A DNA stretch of 64,000 bases from JASSUD01 sp031963405 (GCA_031963405.1 JASSUJ010000001.1:310001-374000), one strand, 5' to 3'; shown: positions 18,335-27,124, counted from the first letter of the stretch. The notes: generated from the sequence alone by a model not told the origin. Translations and numbers: made by a program.

Positions 18335-18957
18335 AGCTGCGCGATTTTCTAAAAACCTGGGAAGGGACAGAACAAGAGAACAAATGGAATCGTCTGTTTA
18401 TGGCGGGGTTGATTGCGACGTTGTGCCTCATGTCACTCAAGCTCTTTAGCAAAGAAACGATTGTGACGATTCAGCCGATGACGTTATCGGAAGAAGCGTG
18501 GGTGTCAAAGCATCAGGCATCGACTTCTTATAAACAGGCATGGGGATTTTTTCTGGCCCAGCTCACTGGAAATATTACGCCCAGCACAGTGAATTTCATC
18601 AAAGCGCGTATCGGCCCCCTACTCTCCCCTGCGATTTATCAGCAAGTGATCGATACGATAGAAGTCCAAGCCAAACAAATCCAAAACGACCGCGTCACGA
18701 TGCGCTTTGAGCCGCGTTTAGTCGAATACGAACCCGACTCAGACACAGTATTCGTCTACGGTTACTCGTTTGAAAAAGGCGCTTCCTCGCAAGAACAGCG
18801 TAGCGAGCGCACCTATGAGTATGTGATCAAAATTGCTCACTATCTGCCTCTAATTGAGCGCATCGATACCTATATCGGCCAGCCCAGAACACAAAAGGTA
18901 TTAGCGCAACGCCAATATGAGGAAGAAAGAGCGGAGCAAGAGAAGGAAAAACCATGA
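18331..18957 (+). CDS. traE: F-type conjugation protein TraE
   Basis: The product is about 208 residues. TTG 18331 is chosen because a GGAG lies about 10 nt upstream and because it gives the family-like beginning 'LRDFLKTWEGTEQENKWNRL' followed by a membrane helix ('LFMAGLIATLCLMSL'). The rest is a periplasmic domain. TraE is an inner-membrane protein (VirB8-like) of F-type transfer systems. It overlaps traL upstream and the next ORF by 4 bp (ATGA at 18954), so the three are translated as one unit. Confidence 0.82.
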   Translation: MKLRDFLKTWEGTEQENKWNRLFMAGLIATLCLMSLKLFSKETIVTIQPMTLSEEAWVSKHQASTSYKQAWGFFLAQLTGNITPSTVNFIKARIGPLLSPAIYQQVIDTIEVQAKQIQNDRVTMRFEPRLVEYEPDSDTVFVYGYSFEKGASSQEQRSERTYEYVIKIAHYLPLIERIDTYIGQPRTQKVLAQRQYEEERAEQEKEKP

Positions 18958-19322
18958 GTAGGATGCGCAATACGGTATTTGTTCTGTGCAGTGTGTTTAC
19001 GCTCAAATGGGCTTGGGCAGAAGAGATCGCGATGCCGATTGTGCCGCTTAGTGTGTTGAAGCAAGATCAGTCCGCATTCCCTTCCCTGCCCCGTCCAGTC
19101 GCAACAAAAACAATAACCCCGCCATTAGAAAAGTTACCCCCTCCTCTCTTCTATTTGAAGCGCCTTCAATTAACAAATATATCAGCCGTTTTCACCAGCG
19201 TTGGTCGTTTATATGAACTTTCTATCAAAGCAAAAATTCAGTTTGAAGTTAATATCAGAACAGGTATAAAATACCAGCATGACAGATCAAGAAAAACAGC
19301 TCATCTGGATAGGGAGCAGTAA
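18954..19322 (+). pseudogene. Truncated secreted protein in traK position
   Basis: The ATG overlaps the traE stop (ATGA). The first about 22 residues form a signal peptide ('VFVLCSVFTLKWAWA'), and 'PIVPLSVLK' follows. In F-type operons traK, an outer-membrane core subunit, follows traE, so this is most likely a traK N-terminus. After about 60 residues the sequence is unlike any Tra protein and runs into the promoter and start of the toxin-antitoxin module, where it ends after 122 codons. It is shorter than TraK (about 240 residues). The assignment rests on position; the truncation itself is clear. Confidence 0.5.
19243..19275 (+). promoter_or_regulatory. Promoter and operator-like palindrome of the toxin-antitoxin pair
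   Basis: TTGAAG (19243-19248), a 16-nt spacer and TATAAA (19265-19270) form a good sigma-70 promoter. The -10 box lies inside the inverted repeat GGTATAAAATACC (19263-19275), a plausible autoregulatory operator. The predicted start point is only about 2-4 nt before the toxin ATG at 19279, so the message may be nearly leaderless. Confidence 0.5.
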
Positions 19323-19656
19323 AAAGGACTTAATGGCGCTTCCGCTCGATGTGCGGAAGTTTTTTGGTCACGCCTTGGATTTTGCGCAGCGTGGCGACCA
19401 TCATGATGCGGTGAAAGTCCTTAAGGGCTTTGGTGGGGCTGGCGTTCTTGAGATCGTCGAAGACGATACAAGTGGTACATACCGCGCCGTCTACACAGTG
19501 AAATTCTCAGAAGCGGTGTTTGTCCTGCATTGCTTTCAGAAAAAGAGCAAAAGCGGAATCGCCACGCCGAAAGAGGACATGGACATTATTCGCGCTAGGC
19601 TGAAAATTGCTGAGGCGCTAACAAAGGAGCTAAGACATGGCAAAACGCATGATTGA
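19279..19656 (+). CDS. RelE/HigB-like toxin (phage Gp49-like family)
   Basis: The product is 125 residues. 'IWIGSSKKDLMALPLDVRKF', 'KGFGGAGVLEIVEDD', 'YRAVYTVKF' and 'LHCFQKKSKSGIATPK' are the conserved blocks of the Gp49-like/HigB branch of RelE-fold toxins, which cleave mRNA at the ribosome. It precedes its antitoxin with a 20-bp overlap (toxin-first order, as in higBA). It sits inside the tra operon directly after the truncated traK-like ORF, so the module appears to be an insertion that stabilises the island. Start ATG 19279 lies right after the promoter. Confidence 0.82.
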   Translation: MTDQEKQLIWIGSSKKDLMALPLDVRKFFGHALDFAQRGDHHDAVKVLKGFGGAGVLEIVEDDTSGTYRAVYTVKFSEAVFVLHCFQKKSKSGIATPKEDMDIIRARLKIAEALTKELRHGKTHD

Positions 19657-19972
19657 AGGCATCGAAATAGAAACCAGTTTGGGCAATGTCTTTGCTGACC
19701 TTGGCCTGCCTGATGCGGAAAAGCTTAAGATTAAGTCTGGCTTAGTGATCGAGATCACTCGCGCTGTGCGTCGCCTTGGTCTGACACAAGATGAGGCCGG
19801 TCGCCGTATGGGTATTGCACAATCAAAAGTGTCTAACATGATGCGAGGAGACTTCGCCAATCTCTCCGAGCGTAAGCTAATGGAATGCCTAAACCGACTC
19901 GGATACGACATTGAGATCAAGGTACGTCCAACAACAGAGTCGGTCGGCCATTTGACTCTTGCAATGTCCTAA
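19637..19972 (+). CDS. XRE-family antitoxin (HigA-like)
   Basis: The product is 111 residues, with a GGAG ribosome-binding site before ATG 19637. A helix-turn-helix is visible in 'RLGLTQDEAGRRMGIAQSKV' followed by 'SNMMRGDFANLSERKL', typical of XRE antitoxins that pair with Gp49/HigB toxins. It neutralises the toxin and probably represses the pair's promoter through the palindrome at 19263-19275. It overlaps the toxin gene by 20 bp. Confidence 0.82.
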   Translation: MAKRMIEGIEIETSLGNVFADLGLPDAEKLKIKSGLVIEITRAVRRLGLTQDEAGRRMGIAQSKVSNMMRGDFANLSERKLMECLNRLGYDIEIKVRPTTESVGHLTLAMS

Positions 19973-20292
19973 CCAAAACTTTATTTAGCCGTTTTTACTG
20001 CTAAAGACGCAGAAGATTAGTTTATTTACTAAATAGTTAACTTCTTGTCCAATGATAGGTTCTGCCTTGTCTTGCTTAATTTTTTCCCGATATTGCTCAA
20101 AAGCATTGACTGCGTAGACTGTCTTTAACGCCTTTGCGATTTTCTCAGCTGCAGCAACCCTAATAGATGCCTGGCCGCCTTGCCTTGTAATTTTCACGAG
20201 TCGCTGCATAACGATATTTAATATCTTGTCAAAGCGTGCCCTAGCCCGCTTTTTCTCGACTTTTTAAATCGATTATTTACTTTCCTCTTAAG
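19973..20292. other. Gap after toxin-antitoxin pair; weak minus-strand ORF
   Basis: A 74-codon minus-strand frame (20209-19985) has an ATG but no visible ribosome-binding site and no recognised family. It has many Ala/Lys/Ile residues and could be a gene fragment. No traB or traV sequence, expected here in an F-type operon, could be recognised. Confidence 0.3.
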
Positions 20293-20312
20293 ATTTCCCA
20301 AATCGGGCATTT
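20293..20312 (+). promoter_or_regulatory. Second TTTCCCAAATCGGGCA box, upstream of dsbC-like gene
   Basis: The 16-nt core is identical to the box before traL and lies 90 bp upstream of ATG 20383. A short inverted echo (CGATTTGGGGAG, 20368-20379) overlaps the ribosome-binding site of the gene. Confidence 0.45.
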
Positions 20313-20382
20313 AGACTGCCCCCATCAAGTCTGCTTCGCAATTACCCTCCCCACATGAAACCAGAACGATTTGGGGAGTGTT

Positions 20383-21102
20383 ATGCAAAAAATAGGGATG
20401 GCCGCATTTGCCGTTATTACTTTCTTTTTCTTTCCGCTGACAACATGGGCGCTTGATACCTCTCAAATAACAGCGACTGATCTTCAGGCTAATCCCATTG
20501 AAGATATTGTTAACTTGCCGATCAAAGGTATGCGTGCGGTACAAAGTAACGGGCAGACGGTGCTCTTATCGGACAATGGCCGCTTTGTCTTTACCGGACA
20601 GCTCTATGATCTTTGGTACAAAAAGTCACTGAATACATTAGCTGAGATGCGTGAAGTCGTTGATCGTATTGATCTCAAACGCATGGGATTGGATATCGAC
20701 AAGTTAAATACGGTTTCGTTGGGTTCTGGTCCTAAGCAAGTGGGCGTTTTTGTCGATCCGCGCTGCCACTACTGTCATGCGTTGATGAACGACGCTCAAG
20801 CACTGGTTAAGCAATACACATTCAAATTGGTAGCAATTCCTGTTCTCGGTGAAGCGTCCAACCGCCTCGCCAAAGCGATGTCGTGTGCGAAGAATAAAAA
20901 ACAAGCGCTGAAGGCACTAGCCAATCAAACCTTAGACAAGCTCCCCACGCAATCAGCCTGCTCCACTGAGCAATATGATCGAACACTGCTTGCCGCTCAA
21001 TTGATGAATATTGAAGGCGTACCTTATGTGATTGCACCAAATGGTCAAATCAGTTATGGCCGCCCGATGAATCTTCAAGCTTGGCTGGCAGCAAATTCAT
21101 GA
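20383..21102 (+). CDS. DsbC-like thiol:disulfide isomerase of the conjugation operon
   Basis: The product is 239 residues; GGGGAG precedes ATG 20383. It has a signal peptide ('AAFAVITFFFFPLTTWA'), a DsbC-type N-terminal dimerisation part ('VNLPIKGMRAVQSNGQTVLL') and a thioredoxin fold with active site 'DPRCHYCHAL' (C-H-Y-C) and a cis-Pro region 'IEGVPYVIA'. Many F-type and related systems carry such an isomerase to fold Cys-rich TraU and TraN, both of which are downstream here. Its TGA overlaps the traC ATG (ATGA), so they are coupled. Confidence 0.85.
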   Translation: MQKIGMAAFAVITFFFFPLTTWALDTSQITATDLQANPIEDIVNLPIKGMRAVQSNGQTVLLSDNGRFVFTGQLYDLWYKKSLNTLAEMREVVDRIDLKRMGLDIDKLNTVSLGSGPKQVGVFVDPRCHYCHALMNDAQALVKQYTFKLVAIPVLGEASNRLAKAMSCAKNKKQALKALANQTLDKLPTQSACSTEQYDRTLLAAQLMNIEGVPYVIAPNGQISYGRPMNLQAWLAANS

Positions 21103-23108
21103 ATGACTTCATCACATTCAAGAAAAAAACAGAGGACGCGCTGATACCCGACTATGAGCTAGCCGCTAGTGTCATTCCTGTCTTGGCTTATTGCGAAGAA
21201 GATCATGTTTTTTTGATGGATGACCGGAGCCTGGGCTTTGGTTTTATTTGTGAGCCTTTAGTCGGCTCAGATGAAAAAATCCAAGGGCGGGTCAATAGCT
21301 TTCTCAATCAACCTTATCCCGCCCATACGCTGCTGCAATTTGCCTTATTTCGCTCGCCCGATATTTATCAACAGATGGCTCAAATGTTCGGGTTGCGTGA
21401 TCATTTTCGGCATCCTTTATTGCATTCGGTTATTCAACAACGTGCCGCTTTTTTACAAGCGCATACCCAAAAGCATCTCCTTGCGCATACCCCTCGAGGG
21501 ATTTTCAATAATGGTCTGGTGCAAGATTTAAAGCTTTTCATCACTTGCAAAGTGCCCATTAAAGGCAATAGGCCGAATCAAGAGGAATGCGTTCAATTGG
21601 CGCAATTAAGAATCAAAGTCGACTCTTCATTGCGCACGATTGGCTTACGCCCGCAGACCATTACGGCTGCACACTACATTCGGATCATGAATACGCTGCT
21701 GAATTGGGGAGAGAATGCGGCTTGGCGGCATGAGGCGGTTCAGTGGGAAACAGATAAACCGATTGCCGCGCAAGTGTTTGACTATGACACTGACATCGAG
21801 GTGAAAAAAAATGGCGTACGACTAGGCGATTGCCATGTCAAAGTGCTTTCCGCTAAAAAAATTACGGATCTTTTCTATTTTGGCGATGCCATGACGTATA
21901 TCGGGGACTTAAGCGGAGGTAACTCAAACCTCAAAGAAAATTATCTCGTCGTCACCAATTTGTCCTTTCCCGATACGGAGAAAACCAAAGGGGCATTAGA
22001 GCGCAAACGGCAATTTACCGTGAATCAAGCCTATGGACCGCTCCTTAAATTCGTCCCCGTTTTGGCAGATAAAAAAGAAAGCTTCGATATCTTGTATGAA
22101 TCGATGAAGGAAGGCGCGAGGCCCGTTAAGCTCAGTTATTCCGTTGTCCTCTTTGCCCCCACCCAAGAAAGAGTCGAATCCGCGGCAATTGCTGCACGAG
22201 CACTATGGCGAGAAAACCGTTTTGAGCTGATGGAAGATCAATTTATCAGCTTGCCGATGTTTATCAATTGTCTACCTTTATGCACAGATCGCCATGCGAT
22301 ACGGGATTTGTTCCGTTACAAAACCATGACAACCGAACACGCGGCCGTAGTGATTCCCCTTTTTGGTGAATGGAAAGGCACTGGCACTTTTCATTCCGCA
22401 TTGCTGTCTCGTAACGGACAACTCATGAGCTTGTCTCTCCATGACAGTGATACGAATAAGAACGCCGTGATTGCCGCTGAATCAGGGTCGGGGAAATCTT
22501 TTCTGACCAATGACAAGATTGTGTCGTACCTCTCGGAAGGCGCATTGGTGTGGGTAATCGATGCGGGGCGCTCTTATGAAAACCTGTGCCTATTACTCGG
22601 TGGCGATTTTATTCACTTTGGAGAAGGCAGCGATATTTGCTTGAATCCCTTTGCGTTGATTCAAGACTATGAAGATGAAGAAGATGCGGTTGTCAGCCTC
22701 GTCATTACGATGGCCTCTGAAGACGATGCGCTCGACGACTGGCAAAGCGCAAAGCTGAAACAATTAATGCGCGAGTTGTGGGATGAAAAAGGCAGCACCA
22801 TGACGGTCGATGATATTGCTCAGCGCTGCCTCGAGGGTAGCGATCAACGCATCCAAGATGTCGGGACGCAACTCTATCCTTTTACGAGTCAAGGTAGCTA
22901 CGGCAAATATGTCTGTGGGCCAAACACGATTCATTTCAATAACCCCTTGACCGTGCTTGAACTCGATGATCTGCAAGGACGTAAACATTTACGCCAAGTC
23001 ATCTTAATGCAACTGATTTATCGCATTCAACGCGAAGTCTATTTAGGTGAGCATGATCGTAAAAAGATTGTGTTTATTGATGAGGGATGGGATCTACTGA
23101 ATGTCTAA
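21099..23108 (+). CDS. traC: TraC ATPase, N-terminal fragment (split gene)
   Basis: The product is 669 residues from ATG 21099, which overlaps the previous stop. TraC (VirB4-like) powers pilus assembly at the inner membrane. The N-terminal TraC domain ('IPVLAYCEEDHVFLMDDRSL') is followed by the ATPase with Walker A 'AESGSGKSF' (about residue 460) and Walker B 'KIVFIDEGWDLL' near the end. Translation stops at 23106-23108, right after Walker B, whereas TraC normally continues about 150 more residues. The missing part is encoded in another frame by the next ORF, whose ATG (23101) overlaps this stop. It is a frameshifted gene or, less likely, two coupled subunits. Confidence 0.85.
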   Translation: MNDFITFKKKTEDALIPDYELAASVIPVLAYCEEDHVFLMDDRSLGFGFICEPLVGSDEKIQGRVNSFLNQPYPAHTLLQFALFRSPDIYQQMAQMFGLRDHFRHPLLHSVIQQRAAFLQAHTQKHLLAHTPRGIFNNGLVQDLKLFITCKVPIKGNRPNQEECVQLAQLRIKVDSSLRTIGLRPQTITAAHYIRIMNTLLNWGENAAWRHEAVQWETDKPIAAQVFDYDTDIEVKKNGVRLGDCHVKVLSAKKITDLFYFGDAMTYIGDLSGGNSNLKENYLVVTNLSFPDTEKTKGALERKRQFTVNQAYGPLLKFVPVLADKKESFDILYESMKEGARPVKLSYSVVLFAPTQERVESAAIAARALWRENRFELMEDQFISLPMFINCLPLCTDRHAIRDLFRYKTMTTEHAAVVIPLFGEWKGTGTFHSALLSRNGQLMSLSLHDSDTNKNAVIAAESGSGKSFLTNDKIVSYLSEGALVWVIDAGRSYENLCLLLGGDFIHFGEGSDICLNPFALIQDYEDEEDAVVSLVITMASEDDALDDWQSAKLKQLMRELWDEKGSTMTVDDIAQRCLEGSDQRIQDVGTQLYPFTSQGSYGKYVCGPNTIHFNNPLTVLELDDLQGRKHLRQVILMQLIYRIQREVYLGEHDRKKIVFIDEGWDLLNV

Positions 23109-23571
23109 GTCTCAAGAAAACAAAAAAAGCCGAATCGCTGTCTTTATCGAACACTTTTATCGCAAATCCCGTAAGTACAGTGGCTCCATCATCATCGTGA
23201 CCCAATCAGTCAATGATTTATATGAAAGCCCGGTAGGTCGCGCTATCGCTGAAAACTCAGCGAATATGTTCTTACTCGGACAAACCGAAGAAACCATCGA
23301 ATCCTTAAAGCGCAGTGGCCGCCTCACCGTTTCCGAGGGCGGTTTTCATTTGCTGAAAACCGTGCATACAATTGGCGGCGCGTATTCTGAGATTTTTATT
23401 AAATCCAAGCGTGGAATTGGCGTGGGGCGGCTGATTGTGAGTGACGTTCAAAAGCTACTTTACTCGACGCATCCTGATGATGTGTATGCGATTAGCCAGC
23501 ATAGAAAGCGGGGATTGTCAGTGCCAGAGGCGATTCAAGCGGTACTCAGTGAGCGCGCAGAAAAAGCGTAA
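23101..23571 (+). CDS. traC: TraC ATPase, C-terminal fragment
   Basis: The product is 156 residues in the +1 frame relative to the upstream traC part. It contains the sensor region usual after Walker B in TraC: 'FYRKSRKYSGSIIIVTQSVN', 'ENSANMFLLGQTEE' and 'GVGRLIVS'. The ATG (23101) overlaps the stop of the N-terminal part in ATGTCTAA, so ribosomes could restart here. Without the N-terminal half it has no nucleotide-binding site. Most likely the product of one frameshift in traC. Confidence 0.75.
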   Translation: MSKSQENKKSRIAVFIEHFYRKSRKYSGSIIIVTQSVNDLYESPVGRAIAENSANMFLLGQTEETIESLKRSGRLTVSEGGFHLLKTVHTIGGAYSEIFIKSKRGIGVGRLIVSDVQKLLYSTHPDDVYAISQHRKRGLSVPEAIQAVLSERAEKA

Positions 23572-23654
23572 TGGCGTGGAGCTTAAGCTGCCTCGAGTCC
23601 GATATGCATAGCCTTTGTGGATAACTAAAAAGTGTCTATGCGCAGTACTGATGG

Positions 23655-23935
23655 CACTGTTTAATCGCACCTCTCTATCAAGAAAAAGCTGTTCACTAAC
23701 CAATCTGCTTTAATTGCTCAATTTGAACAATGATTGTGCTGTGCGGCTGAGCCAGGCTTATCTTTTTATCAAGCTCACCGCTCTGCAAACGCGCCTGATC
23801 GATCTCCTCCTATCATCGCGTTATCTCCGCCACAAGCTTCACTATCTGAATTAGATCAATACATGGCAAAGACGCGCCAAGCTTTTTTATTGTTGCAAAA
23901 GGCTAGTTATTTAGTCCTAGACGCCAATTAGATCT
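23655..23935 (+). pseudogene. Degenerate copy of trbI and its upstream region
   Basis: This stretch is a diverged direct copy of 26690-27075 (intact trbI and upstream DNA). Shared blocks include 'ACCAATCTGC.TTAATTGCTC' in the leader and, at protein level, 'ELDQYMAKTRQAF' here against 'ELDQHMAKARQAF' there, then 'LVLDAN' against 'LILDAN'. Frameshifts remove the N-terminus and a TAG follows 'LDAN'. The two copies bracket the F-box/ankyrin gene. A further 60 codons downstream ('YLYRFLTEQPAAML') are unrecognised. Confidence 0.7.
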
Positions 23936-24304
23936 ATATACAGCACCCCTTTGATGAACTTTTAGCCATTGAGGCCACCAGCCAATAAATTGGTGCTCAA
24001 AAGTACCTCTATCGTTTTCTGACAGAACAGCCAGCGGCCATGCTGGCTAAAGGCATGCCATCAGAAAATGTAGAGTTATTTGTGCACACTGACTTAATCC
24101 TACAAATAGCGTATAGAACATTCATTTCCCTGACCTTAAACTTATTTTTTTGCGGACGTATTACGTCACCACCCTCGAATTTTTCCGTGGAAAACTGTGA
24201 CGGCGAACTGAACGTAGGCGGGAAATTTTAAGAAGAAATTTATTGTTACCCACTTATTCTAGGGTATTAAAAATTCGCCTTACTCTTTAAATAAGGTCAA
24301 TATT

Positions 24305-26578
24305 ATGCTGCCGATAAATCAAATATATAGTAGTAGCAATTCTGATAAATTTATATCTGCACAGCCTCTAGCTAATTCAATAGATCAGCAAGCTAATCAA
24401 AATGAGCCTTTTCTTCTGACTACTGAATCGCCAAAAACAGAAATCATTGATTCTCGCAAAAAAATCAAAGGTTTTTATTCATTACCTGCTGAAATCAATC
24501 TTCTTATATTAGAAAATCTCCATCAGCCATATTTTTATGCGTTTTTACAAGTTAGTCGGCATTGCCTCAAAATTTTTTATCAATACTTGTGCAATCGATT
24601 TCGCATTTATATTTCAGAAGAGGATAGCGCCGCTGAAAAAGCGTCTGAAATTAATCGCTTTCTTAATGAAAATAAAGATAGTGTTAAACGCGCGTTACGA
24701 TCCCATATCGCTCCTCAGGCATTACCACTTAATATTAAGGTTTTTTATTCATTTATCCGTCATATTTTTTTCAAATCGACTTTGTTAAAGCGCAACCCTC
24801 TTTTATTCCTTAGATGGATTATTAAAAATGAAAAATATTATCAATTAACGCCTCAAAAATGTATAGAGATGGGCCTGTTTCCAAAGAAAGAGATAGCCAT
24901 CGCATTAGACGAAAAATTTTCCCAAAGACAAAGTTATTTTTTAATCGAGCAAAGCCTACCTATTTTTTCACAAAAATCAGAAGTTTCTGTTGATCACTTT
25001 ATAAAAATCCCTAAGGATGAGCTAAAAAAAGGCATAGTTAAAGCATTTTCCACATCAGAAGGCGAGCAGATAGCGGCGGATATGCTCGATAGCCATCTGT
25101 TTCGAGCTGCACATCGGTTTACTAGAGCAAAACAAGAAAACCCAGCAATATGGTTCTTTAACAAAGCAATAGAGCATAATTCTACGGAGTTAGAACGAAA
25201 GCATTGGAAAGAATGGCTAAGAAAATGTATTGCTGCGGGAATTAGAGTAGAGCATTACGAAGAAGGTCAATCCCTCATCTATGACGCAATAGACAAAGGA
25301 AATGAGGATAAAGAATTAATTGAACTGGCATTACGTACTGGAGCCGATCCAAACAAAACTGGAAGATACGGAGAACCTCCATTACGTTTAGCCATTAAGC
25401 GAAATTACTCGCTTGAAATTATTAAGCTGCTAATTAAATACGGAGCTAATCCAAAGCCTCGCCCCTATTATGGTAGGTCTTTGTTATATGCTCTTTTTGA
25501 AAAAGAACACCATGATTTTTCCCAAGAATCTAGCAGGCTAATGCGCACAAATAGCGCTTCACCAGCAGGCATCGGTCTTGGCACTGAGTCAGGAAGAAAA
25601 TATAAAGAAACCTCTTCGTACCAACTTATTACAAAAAAACTAACTATTGCTAAGGCTTTGTTTCCTCAAGGAGAGATGTACGATGAAGAAAACGGCCACA
25701 CAGCGTTATCTATCGTACTTAAAAATTATCATGATAATCCTGAGATCATTCGCGCTGTGCTTGAATATGGAGAAAAGCCTGACCAGCTAGTACCTCTCCG
25801 TTATTCTAGTGACAAGAAACAATTCTCAGCATTATCCATGCTGTGCGAAGAAGATTGGAAGGACTCTGCTGAGACCGCTACCCAAATTGCCAAGCTGCTT
25901 ATCGAGTACGGGGCCAAGATTGACACAGAAAATTCTCACGGCACGCTGCTGCACCAAATCATATACGCATCACGTTATTTTAGATCTTTTAATTCAGAAT
26001 TATTTTCATTTCTCATTAAAAGCGGATTAAACCCTAATAAAAAAAATAAAGCTGGTGATCCTCCAATGCTTTACGCAATTAAAAATTCAAAAATATATCT
26101 AATAGAATTTTTATTAAATAACGGCGCAAGTGTAGCTCAAACAGATTCTAATAACAATAACGCGCTAGACTTACTATTTTCAAAGAAATACGCTGATGCA
26201 GATAAAATAGTCAACGTTATCAATTTATTATTTAAACACGGAGCAAAGCCTGAGCATTTAAAAACTCAAAATTGGCTTCGCCTTTTTACCGACCCCCCTT
26301 ATTTTGAAGGGAGCGCTCCAGATAACTGCAAAGCACTTTTCAAAATAATAACGGTCTTAGTTGAGAAAGGTTTTAATCTCAATGTCACAGATAATGCTAC
26401 ACAACAAAGTGCATTACATCTGGCAGTGCGAAATAGAAAATTTACTGGCGAATTTATAAAAGATTTGCTGCAACTTGGCGCAAGAGCTGATCTCAAAGAT
26501 AGATATGGAGCAACACCGTATACCTTGGCATCTCACAAAAAACGGGAAGTTCTAATAACACGTGGTATATACCGCTGA
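24305..26578 (+). CDS. F-box and ankyrin-repeat protein (candidate host-directed effector)
   Basis: The product is 757 residues; AAGGTC lies upstream of ATG 24305. Residues about 59-95 fit an F-box: 'LPAEINLLILENL' then 'FLQVSRHCLKIFYQYL'. From about residue 325 there are ankyrin repeats, for example 'ELALRTGADPNKTGRYGEPP', 'IIKLLIKYGANP' and 'LLNNGASVAQTDSNNNNALD', to the C-terminus. F-box proteins bring substrates to eukaryotic SCF ubiquitin ligases, and bacterial F-box/ankyrin proteins (e.g. Legionella AnkB) are injected effectors. That function is inferred here. No signal peptide is seen. The gene is visibly AT-richer than the tra genes around it, lies between traC and trbI, and is flanked by duplicated trbI sequence, so it is inserted cargo. 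Confidence 0.75.
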   Translation: MLPINQIYSSSNSDKFISAQPLANSIDQQANQNEPFLLTTESPKTEIIDSRKKIKGFYSLPAEINLLILENLHQPYFYAFLQVSRHCLKIFYQYLCNRFRIYISEEDSAAEKASEINRFLNENKDSVKRALRSHIAPQALPLNIKVFYSFIRHIFFKSTLLKRNPLLFLRWIIKNEKYYQLTPQKCIEMGLFPKKEIAIALDEKFSQRQSYFLIEQSLPIFSQKSEVSVDHFIKIPKDELKKGIVKAFSTSEGEQIAADMLDSHLFRAAHRFTRAKQENPAIWFFNKAIEHNSTELERKHWKEWLRKCIAAGIRVEHYEEGQSLIYDAIDKGNEDKELIELALRTGADPNKTGRYGEPPLRLAIKRNYSLEIIKLLIKYGANPKPRPYYGRSLLYALFEKEHHDFSQESSRLMRTNSASPAGIGLGTESGRKYKETSSYQLITKKLTIAKALFPQGEMYDEENGHTALSIVLKNYHDNPEIIRAVLEYGEKPDQLVPLRYSSDKKQFSALSMLCEEDWKDSAETATQIAKLLIEYGAKIDTENSHGTLLHQIIYASRYFRSFNSELFSFLIKSGLNPNKKNKAGDPPMLYAIKNSKIYLIEFLLNNGASVAQTDSNNNNALDLLFSKKYADADKIVNVINLLFKHGAKPEHLKTQNWLRLFTDPPYFEGSAPDNCKALFKIITVLVEKGFNLNVTDNATQQSALHLAVRNRKFTGEFIKDLLQLGARADLKDRYGATPYTLASHKKREVLITRGIYR

Positions 26579-26740
26579 GAGGTAGCGCAAGCATTGGTTA
26601 AAAATGATTTCGCTTTATTTAGAATGGTGACATCGCCGCTACCCCTTCTTTACATTACTTGTTTTAAAAATAGTCAGTCTTGGCGGCTCTGCTTAACCGT
26701 GCTCTTCTATCAATAAAAATCCCGTCACCAACCAATCTGC

Positions 26741-26767
26741 ATTAATTGCTCAAATTGAGCAATTAAT
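26741..26767. promoter_or_regulatory. Perfect palindrome upstream of trbI
   Basis: Arms ATTAATTGCTCAA (26741-26753) and its exact complement (26755-26767) flank one A. It lies 39 bp before the trbI ATG, and a decayed version is in the duplicate copy near 23710. It is a candidate operator for the downstream trbI-traN segment. Confidence 0.5.
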
Positions 26768-26806
26768 GCCATCTGAACTCAAATCCTGACGTCTTACCAT
26801 CACGGC

Positions 26807-27124
26807 ATGAACCGTATTCAATCGATTGTGCTGGTGGTAGTGATGGGCCTATTAGTTGGGCTGAGCCAGGCTTATCTTTTTCTCAAACTCACTACGCTGC
26901 AAGCACGGCTTGAGCGATCTCCTCCTATCGTGGTGATCGATGTCGCTAACCTCATTGCCTCATCCCCATCGCCAACCTCTCAAGCGGAGTTAGATCAACA
27001 CATGGCAAAGGCGCGCCAAGCTTTCTTGGCGTTACAACAGGCCGGTTATTTAATTCTCGACGCCAATGCGGTGTTAGGCGCGCCTGCCGATCTTTATTTA
27101 AGTACCGAGGTCATGTCACCGTGA
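26807..27124 (+). CDS. trbI: F-type conjugation protein TrbI
   Basis: The product is 105 residues. It has an N-terminal membrane helix ('SIVLVVVMGLLVGLSQAYL'), then a helical region and the family-like end 'FLALQQAGYLILDANAVLGA', which corresponds to the C-terminal block of TrbI. TrbI is a small inner-membrane protein influencing pilus retraction. In F it lies between traC and traW, as it does here once the inserted F-box/ankyrin gene is ignored. It overlaps the next gene by GTGA. Confidence 0.7.
   Translation: MNRIQSIVLVVVMGLLVGLSQAYLFLKLTTLQARLERSPPIVVIDVANLIASSPSPTSQAELDQHMAKARQAFLALQQAGYLILDANAVLGAPADLYLSTEVMSP

Noticed and set aside
19985..20209. 74-codon minus-strand ORF as a gene
   Set aside because: Has an ATG but no ribosome-binding site and no recognised domain; left as part of a gap description.
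24040..24231. 63-codon ORF after the decayed trbI copy
   Set aside because: Composition and context suggest debris; no start signal and no family.
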